Under the pieces are notes generated by a model. It saw nothing but the letters and a program-made list of their open reading frames with translations. It made no database searches and had not been told where the DNA came from. This document shows, in pieces, positions 58,666 through 64,000 of a stretch of DNA of 64,000 nt. Position 1 is the stretch's first letter. The number at the start of each line of letters is the position of its first letter. Position numbers and translations under genes: made by a program. The DNA is from Hydrogenophaga palleronii NBRC 102513 (lineage in GTDB: Bacteria; Pseudomonadota; Gammaproteobacteria; Burkholderiales; Burkholderiaceae_C), in assembly GCF_001571225.1 (NCBI RefSeq), contig NZ_BCTJ01000014.1, positions 51,670 to 115,669 on the forward strand. Direction: 5' to 3'.

Positions 58666-59787
58666 ATGAACACACCGCATTTTGTCCTGATCCTGAGTGC
58701 AGCCCTGGCGCTGGCTGCCTGCTCCCGCGCCCCGGCGCCTGCGGAGCCGGTGCGCTCGGTCAAGCTGATGACGGTGGGCACCGGCCACGTGGCGGCCCGC
58801 AGCGAATACGCCGGCGAGGTGCGCGCACGGGTCGAGTCGCGCATGGGCTTCCGCGTGGGCGGCAAGCTGGTGCAGCGCCCGGCCGAGGTCGGGCAGCGGG
58901 TGAAGGCGGGGCAGTTGCTGGCGCAGCTGGATGCGCAAGACCTCGCACTCTCCAGCCAGGCGGCCCAGGCCCAGGTGAGCGCGGCGCAGACGCAGCGCGA
59001 TTTGAACGCGGCCGACCTCAAGCGTTACCAGGACCTGCAGGCGCAGGGCTTCGTGAGCGGTGCCGAGATCGAGCGCCGCCAGGCCAGCCTGAAGGCGGCC
59101 GAGGCCACGCTGCGCCAGGCCAAGGCCCAAGGTGCAGTGCAGGGCAACCAGGCCGCTTATGCGCGCCTGCTGGCCGACGGCCCCGGCGTGGTGCTGGCGG
59201 TGGAGGCCGAGGTGGGCCAGGTGGTGGGCGCCGGCACGCCTGTGGTGCGGCTGGCGCGCGATGGCGCACGCGACGTGGTGATTGCCGTGCCCGAAGACCG
59301 CGTGGCGCAGATCAAACCCGGCATGCCGGCGCGGGTGCGGCTGTGGGCCGGTGCCGGTGCGACGTCGAGTGCGGCTTCCGGTGCCGCACCGCTGACGGCC
59401 AGCGTGCGCGAGGTGGCGGCCAGTGCCGACGCGGCCACGCGGACGTACCAGGTCAAGCTGTCCCTGCCCGATCAGGCTGCGGTGCCACTGGGTGCCACCG
59501 CTTATGTGACGCTGGGTGACGCGGCCGAGGCCGTCGCGGTGATCAAGCTGCCGACCAGCGCGCTGATGCGCTCGGAAGAGGGCGACCGCAAGGGCTCGGC
59601 CGTGTGGGTGTTCGACGCGGCCAACGGCACGGTGCAGCCGCGCCCGGTGCAGGTGGCCGGTGCCGACGGCAACGAGATGGTGATTTCCGCCGGCTTGCAG
59701 CCCGGCGAGGAAGTGGTGGCCACCGGGGTGCATGTGCTCTCGCCGGGCCAGAAGGTGACGCGCTTCAACGCCGCAACCACGCATTGA
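58666..59787 (+). CDS. RND efflux periplasmic adaptor (membrane fusion lipoprotein)
   Basis: A 373-residue adaptor of the MexH/MdtA type. The leader MNTPHFVLILSAALALAAC ends in a lipobox Cys. It has the barrel-sandwich and hairpin region (GFRVGGKLVQRPAEVGQRVKAGQLLAQLDAQDL), a coiled-coil hairpin rich in Gln/Ala, and a beta-barrel. It bridges the inner-membrane RND pump and an outer-membrane channel. The pump gene follows 8 bases after. Confidence 0.9.
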   Translation: MNTPHFVLILSAALALAACSRAPAPAEPVRSVKLMTVGTGHVAARSEYAGEVRARVESRMGFRVGGKLVQRPAEVGQRVKAGQLLAQLDAQDLALSSQAAQAQVSAAQTQRDLNAADLKRYQDLQAQGFVSGAEIERRQASLKAAEATLRQAKAQGAVQGNQAAYARLLADGPGVVLAVEAEVGQVVGAGTPVVRLARDGARDVVIAVPEDRVAQIKPGMPARVRLWAGAGATSSAASGAAPLTASVREVAASADAATRTYQVKLSLPDQAAVPLGATAYVTLGDAAEAVAVIKLPTSALMRSEEGDRKGSAVWVFDAANGTVQPRPVQVAGADGNEMVISAGLQPGEEVVATGVHVLSPGQKVTRFNAATTH

Positions 59788-59795
59788 GGCCGGCC

Positions 59796-62700
59796 ATGCA
59801 CGACGCCGCCTCCACCGCTGCCGCCGGCGAACCCAGGACCTGGGTTTCGCGTTTCAACCTCTCGCAATGGGCGCTGGACCACCAGGCCTTCACGCGCTAT
59901 CTGATGATCGTGCTGATGCTGCTGGGCGTGGCGGCCTACTTTCAGCTCGGCCAGGACGAAGACCCGCCGTTCACCTTTCGTGCCATGGTGGTGCGCGCCT
60001 ACTGGCCCGGTGCCGACGCGCAGCAGGTGGCCGAACAGGTGGCCGACCGCATCGAGCGCACGCTGCAGGAAGTGCCCTACGCGGACAAGATCCGCAGCTA
60101 CTCCAAGCCGGGTGAGACGCTGATCATCTTCCAGCTCAAGGACTCTTCGCCGGCGGCCGAGGTGCCGCAGATCTGGTACACGGCGCGCAAGAAGGTGGGC
60201 GACATGCGCGGCACGCTGCCGCAAGGCGTGGTGGGGCCGTTCTTCAACGACGAGTTCGGCGACGTGTACGGCGTGATCTACGCGCTGCAGGGCGAGGGCT
60301 TCACGCCGGCAGAGAAGAAGACCGTGGCCGACGAGGTGCGCCAGCGCCTGCTGCGTGTGCGCGACGTGAGCAAGGTGGAACTCTTTGGCGTGCAGGACGA
60401 GAAGCTCTACATCGAGATCTCGCAGAAGCGCCTGGCCACGCTGGGCCTGAATCTGCAGCAGGTGCTGGATGCGCTGGGCCAGCAGAACGCGGTGGAATCC
60501 GCCGGTGCGGTGCAGACGCCGCAGGACGTGGTGCAGGTGCGCGTGGCCGGCGCCTTCAATTCGGTGGAGCAGTTACGCGCCATGCCGATCCGCGCCGGCA
60601 ACGGCACGCAGATCCGCCTGGGCGACATCGCACAGATCGGCCTGGGCTATGTGGACCCGGCGCAGGTACTGGTGCGCCACGACGGCAAGGACAGCATCGC
60701 CCTGGGCATCTCCATGGCCAAGGGCGGCGACATCATCAACCTTGGCAAGGCCCTCAAGACCACCGTGGCCGAGATCGAGGCCACGCTGCCGGCGGGCATG
60801 ACGCTGGCGCAGGTGCAGGACCAGCCGAGCGCGGTGACGAGCTCGGTCAATGAGTTCGTGAAGGTGCTCATCGAGGCCGTGGTGATCGTGCTCGCGGTGA
60901 GCTTCCTGGCGCTGGGCCTGCACCGGCGCCCGGGCGGTACCGGCTTGCGGCGCTACGTGCTGGACGTGCGGCCCGGCCTGGTGGTGTTCATCACCATTCC
61001 GCTGGTGCTGGCGATCACCTTCCTGGCCATGAACTACTGGGGCATCGGCCTGCACAAGATTTCGCTGGGCTCGCTCATCATCGCGCTCGGCCTGCTGGTG
61101 GACGACGCCATCATCGCGGTGGAGATGATGGTACGCAAACTGGAAGAGGGCTTCAGCATGGTGCGCGCGGCCACCTTCACCTGGGAAGCCACCGCCATGC
61201 CCATGCTCACTGGCACGCTGATCACGGCGGCGGGCTTCCTGCCCATCGGCCTGGCGAACTCCGTCACGGGTGAGTACACCTTTGCCATCTTCGCGGTGAC
61301 GGTGCTCGCGCTCGTCATCTCATGGGTGGTGGCGGTGCTGTTCGTGCCCTACCTGGGCTTCGTGCTGCTCAAGGTGAAGCCGCATGCCGAGGGTGAGCCG
61401 CACGAGGTATTCGACGGCCCGTTCTACGTGCGCTTCCGCGCCGTGGTGGACTGGTGCGTGCAGCACCGCTGGCTGACCATTGGCGCCACCATCCTGACCT
61501 TCGTGCTCGGCATCGCCGGCATGGGCAAGGTGCAGCAGCAGTTTTTCCCCGATTCGAGCCGCCCCGAAATCCTGGTCGACATCTGGTTGCCCGAGGGCAG
61601 CAGCATGCAGGCCATGGACGAGGTGACGCGCCGTGTGGAAGACCGCATGGCAAAAGAAACCGGCGTGCGCAGCGTGACGACCTGGGTGGGTTCGGGCGTG
61701 CCGCGTTTCTACCTGCCGCTGGACCAGATCTTCCCGCAGACCAACGTGTCGCAGATGATCGTGCTGCCGACAGACCTGAAGACGCGCGAGACCCTGCGCC
61801 ATGAACTGCCGGCCGTGCTGGCGACCGAGTTCCCCGAGGTGCGTGGGCGCGTGAAGCTGCTGCCCAACGGACCACCCGTGCCGTACCCGGTGCAGTTCCG
61901 CGTGGTCGGCACCGACCCGCAGGTGCTGCGCGGCCTGGCCGACGAGGTGAAGCAGGTGATGCGCGAGAGCCCGAACATGCGCGGCGTGAACGACAACTGG
62001 AACGAGTCGGTGAAACGCCTGCGGCTGGAGGTGGACCAGGCCAAGGCGCGCGCGCTGGGCGTGTCGAGCCAGTCGATTGCGCAGGCGGCGCGCACGCTGC
62101 TGTCGGGCTCCACGGTGGGCCAGTACCGCGAGGGGGACAAGCTGATCGACATCGTGCTGCGCCAGCCGCTGGACGAGCGCGACGCCATCACCAGCCTGGC
62201 CAACGCCTACCTGCCCACGGCCAGCGGCCAGGCGATTCCGCTGATGCAGATTGCCAGGCCGGTGTTCGACTGGGAGCCCGGCGTGCTCTGGCGCGAGAAC
62301 CGCGACTACGCGATCACGGTGCAGGGCGATGTGGTGGACGGCATGCAGGGCGCCACGGTGACGGCCGAGCTGCAACCCGCGCTGAAGAAGATCAGCGAGA
62401 GCTGGGCGTCGCGCGGCCTGAGCGCGTACCACATCGAGGTGGCGGGCGCGGTGGAAGAGAGCAGCAAGGGCTCGGCCTCCATCGTGGTCGGTGTGCCGCT
62501 GATGCTGTTCATCGTGTTCACGCTGCTGATGTTGCAGCTGCAGAGCTTCAGCCGCTCGATGCTGGTGTTCCTCACCGGCCCGCTGGGCATGGCGGGTGTG
62601 GCGGCGGCGCTGCTGCTGTTGAACCGGCCGTTCGGCTTCGTGGCGCTGCTGGGCGTGATCGCCTTGATGGGCATGATCCAGCGCAACTCGGTGATCCTGA

Positions 62701-62957
62701 TCGACCAGATCGAGCAGGACCGGGCGCGCGGTGTGCCGACATGGAACGCGATCGTGGAAGCCGCCGTGCGGCGCATGCGCCCCATCGTGTTGACGGCGGC
62801 GGCTGCCGTGCTGGCGATGATTCCCTTGTCGCGTAGCGTGTTCTGGGGGCCGATGGCGGTGGCGATCATGGGCGGCCTGATCGTGGCCACCGTGCTGACC
62901 CTGTTGGCCTTGCCGGCGATGTATGCGGCGTGGTTCCGGGTGAAGCGGCCGGCTTGA
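59796..62957 (+). CDS. RND efflux pump inner-membrane subunit
   Basis: A 1053-residue AcrB/MdtBC-type pump with two halves of six transmembrane segments each and large periplasmic loops. The proton-relay acids are in LGLLVDDAIIAVEMM (Asp-Asp). TRYLMIVLMLLGVAAYFQLGQDEDPPF opens the first transmembrane segment. It exports drugs, metals or small compounds; the substrate is unknown. No TolC-like gene follows, so an outer-membrane channel must come from elsewhere. The start is ATG 59796, since the frame upstream overlaps the adaptor gene. Confidence 0.92.
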   Translation: MHDAASTAAAGEPRTWVSRFNLSQWALDHQAFTRYLMIVLMLLGVAAYFQLGQDEDPPFTFRAMVVRAYWPGADAQQVAEQVADRIERTLQEVPYADKIRSYSKPGETLIIFQLKDSSPAAEVPQIWYTARKKVGDMRGTLPQGVVGPFFNDEFGDVYGVIYALQGEGFTPAEKKTVADEVRQRLLRVRDVSKVELFGVQDEKLYIEISQKRLATLGLNLQQVLDALGQQNAVESAGAVQTPQDVVQVRVAGAFNSVEQLRAMPIRAGNGTQIRLGDIAQIGLGYVDPAQVLVRHDGKDSIALGISMAKGGDIINLGKALKTTVAEIEATLPAGMTLAQVQDQPSAVTSSVNEFVKVLIEAVVIVLAVSFLALGLHRRPGGTGLRRYVLDVRPGLVVFITIPLVLAITFLAMNYWGIGLHKISLGSLIIALGLLVDDAIIAVEMMVRKLEEGFSMVRAATFTWEATAMPMLTGTLITAAGFLPIGLANSVTGEYTFAIFAVTVLALVISWVVAVLFVPYLGFVLLKVKPHAEGEPHEVFDGPFYVRFRAVVDWCVQHRWLTIGATILTFVLGIAGMGKVQQQFFPDSSRPEILVDIWLPEGSSMQAMDEVTRRVEDRMAKETGVRSVTTWVGSGVPRFYLPLDQIFPQTNVSQMIVLPTDLKTRETLRHELPAVLATEFPEVRGRVKLLPNGPPVPYPVQFRVVGTDPQVLRGLADEVKQVMRESPNMRGVNDNWNESVKRLRLEVDQAKARALGVSSQSIAQAARTLLSGSTVGQYREGDKLIDIVLRQPLDERDAITSLANAYLPTASGQAIPLMQIARPVFDWEPGVLWRENRDYAITVQGDVVDGMQGATVTAELQPALKKISESWASRGLSAYHIEVAGAVEESSKGSASIVVGVPLMLFIVFTLLMLQLQSFSRSMLVFLTGPLGMAGVAAALLLLNRPFGFVALLGVIALMGMIQRNSVILIDQIEQDRARGVPTWNAIVEAAVRRMRPIVLTAAAAVLAMIPLSRSVFWGPMAVAIMGGLIVATVLTLLALPAMYAAWFRVKRPA

Positions 62958-63081
62958 GTTTCACCGCTCTCTGAGACCTCGCGGGCGCATGGGGGCCGGC
63001 ACACTGCTCCGCGACTGTTCCCCGGACCGGCGTCGCCGATGACCGATCCAGCCGGCGAAAACACATCGTCAACAATAGGCC

Positions 63082-63984
63082 ATGCGCCTACGACACATCG
63101 AAGTCTTCAACGCGGTGATGCTCACCGGCAGCGTGAGCGCCGCCGCCCGCATGATCAACGTCACGCAGCCTGCGGTGAGCCGCACTTTGCAGCACGCCGA
63201 AATCCAGCTCGGCTTTCCGCTGTTTCAGCGCGTGGGCGGTCGCTTGCGGCCCACCGAAGAAGCGCAGACCCTGTACCCCCACATCGAGCGCCTCTTCACC
63301 CAGCTCGATGAAGTGCAGCGTCTCTCCGCCAGCCTGAAGGCCGGGCGTGGCAAGGGTGAGCTGCGCGTGCTCACCGTGCTGGCCCTCAGCTACGAAGTGT
63401 TCCCGCGCGCCATGCGCCTGTTCCGCGAGAAACACCCCGCCGTGCGTGTGCACCACCAGGCCCTGCATTCGCCGCAAATCATCTCGTCGCTGGTGCTGCA
63501 GGAGGCCGACGTGGGCTACGTGTTCAGCGCCGTCTCGCACCCCACGCTGGTGCAGGAGCAGCTCGCCGAGCGCCAGGTGGTCTGCGTGGTGCCCAAGGGC
63601 ATGTTGACCGCGCGCCAGGTGCGGGCCGGCACCATCAGCTTCGCCCAGCTCTCGAAGCTGCCCGTGATCGCGCTCGACGGCCGCGACCCACTCGGCCTGC
63701 TGCTGGCCCACACCGTGCGCGACAGCGGCGCCGGCCTGAACGAGGTGATGACGGTGCAGACCTACCACGTGGCGCTGGCGCTCGCGCACCACGGCGTCGG
63801 CGTGGCCATGGTGGAGGCCTTCACCGCGGCCTCGGCCGACCCGGCCAAGGTGGATGTGCTCAAGCTCGAGCCCGCCGTGCCCACCACCGTGCACATGCTG
63901 CGGCCCGCCGCGCGGCCGAACTCGCTGGTCGCCCGTGCCTTCACGCGTTGCATGCAGCAGGCTTTGCAGGAGCTTGGGGAGTAA
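63082..63984 (+). CDS. LysR-type regulator
   Basis: A 300-residue regulator with an amino-terminal winged helix (IEVFNAVMLTGSVSAAARMINVTQPAVSRTLQHAEIQLGFPLFQRVGGR) and an effector domain (LRVLTVLALSYEVFPRAM, PLGLLLAHTVRD). The 124 bases before it hold no supported promoter. It is near, but not clearly part of, the RND operon; a target is not evident. Sequence after the stop begins a GCACCCCC stretch that could be another copy of the dispersed repeat. Confidence 0.85.
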   Translation: MRLRHIEVFNAVMLTGSVSAAARMINVTQPAVSRTLQHAEIQLGFPLFQRVGGRLRPTEEAQTLYPHIERLFTQLDEVQRLSASLKAGRGKGELRVLTVLALSYEVFPRAMRLFREKHPAVRVHHQALHSPQIISSLVLQEADVGYVFSAVSHPTLVQEQLAERQVVCVVPKGMLTARQVRAGTISFAQLSKLPVIALDGRDPLGLLLAHTVRDSGAGLNEVMTVQTYHVALALAHHGVGVAMVEAFTAASADPAKVDVLKLEPAVPTTVHMLRPAARPNSLVARAFTRCMQQALQELGE

Positions 63985-64000
63985 GTCGAAGCACCCCCTG

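Noticed and set aside
63970..64000. A fourth copy of the dispersed hairpin repeat at the right edge.
   Set aside because: Only about GCACCCCC is visible before the window ends, too little to call.
1..64000. CRISPR arrays, tRNA or rRNA genes, intact insertion sequences.
   Set aside because: I looked for regularly spaced repeats, cloverleaf-like sequences and transposase motifs and saw none that I could support.

Overview
The window looks like the chromosome of a high-GC betaproteobacterium, most likely Burkholderiales/Comamonadaceae (Hydrogenophaga-like). The reasons are uniformly GC-rich third positions, an imuA-imuB-dnaE2 mutasome, a zapA-6S RNA block, an orphan hpnC-type squalene synthase and GC-rich dispersed hairpin repeats that I associate with that family. 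The family is an inference and was not checked against any database. No tRNA, rRNA, CRISPR array or intact transposase was seen.

Layout. 1-5.8 kb: a truncated PAP2/haloperoxidase-like gene, a class III nucleotide cyclase with TolB-like and TPR regions, a histone-H1-tailed SWIB protein, an RraA-like protein, a TauE/SafE permease, 6S RNA, zapA and a ZapB-like gene. 5.8-23.5 kb: a cobalamin riboswitch followed by btuB, cobB, a leaderless BtuF-like gene, cobU, btuF-btuC-btuD, cobO, a second secreted btuF, cobW, cobN, a chlI/chlD pair joined by a probable -1 frameshift site, a DUF1636 gene and cbtB-cbtA. 23.6-28.0 kb: bioB-bioA-bioD-bioF. 28.0-33.8 kb: the rest of the cobalamin set, cbiB(cobD), cobC, cobQ, cobT, cobS and an alpha-ribazole-phosphatase-like gene, with 4-nt overlaps or gaps of a few bases. 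33.9-38.9 kb: mixed housekeeping genes (a secreted protein, an orphan binding protein, nth, LysR, DUF2917, an aminotransferase). 39.0-44.4 kb: a LexA box and imuA-imuB-dnaE2. 44.4-48.5 kb: a visibly AT-richer stretch with a lipoprotein and a two-gene nuclease operon (NERD plus zinc finger, then coiled coil plus Mrr-like), which looks acquired. 48.5-64 kb: an EVE protein, cheW, an ECF41 sigma factor with its carboxymuconolactone-decarboxylase partner, NDH-2, YihY, an FNR-type regulator, a PAS-chemoreceptor, a PAS histidine kinase, hpnC, an RND efflux pair and a LysR gene.

How the genes work together. The cobalamin block combines uptake (BtuB, BtuF/C/D), cobalt entry (CbtAB), cobalt insertion (CobN with ChlI/ChlD, CobW nearby), amidation (CobB, CobQ), adenosylation (CobO), and nucleotide-loop assembly (CbiB, CobC, CobU, CobT, CobS, phosphatase). 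The corrin-ring methyltransferase genes are not in the window. The ECF41 sigma gene and its partner are each preceded by a sequence that exactly matches the ECF41 promoter pattern.

Most notable for follow-up: the A7 slippery run with downstream structure that would let one transcript yield both ChlI and a full ChlD; the NERD/Mrr nuclease pair in an AT-rich island; the two ECF41 promoters; the 6S RNA abutting tauE; and a dispersed repeat whose outer stem shows compensatory changes between copies.
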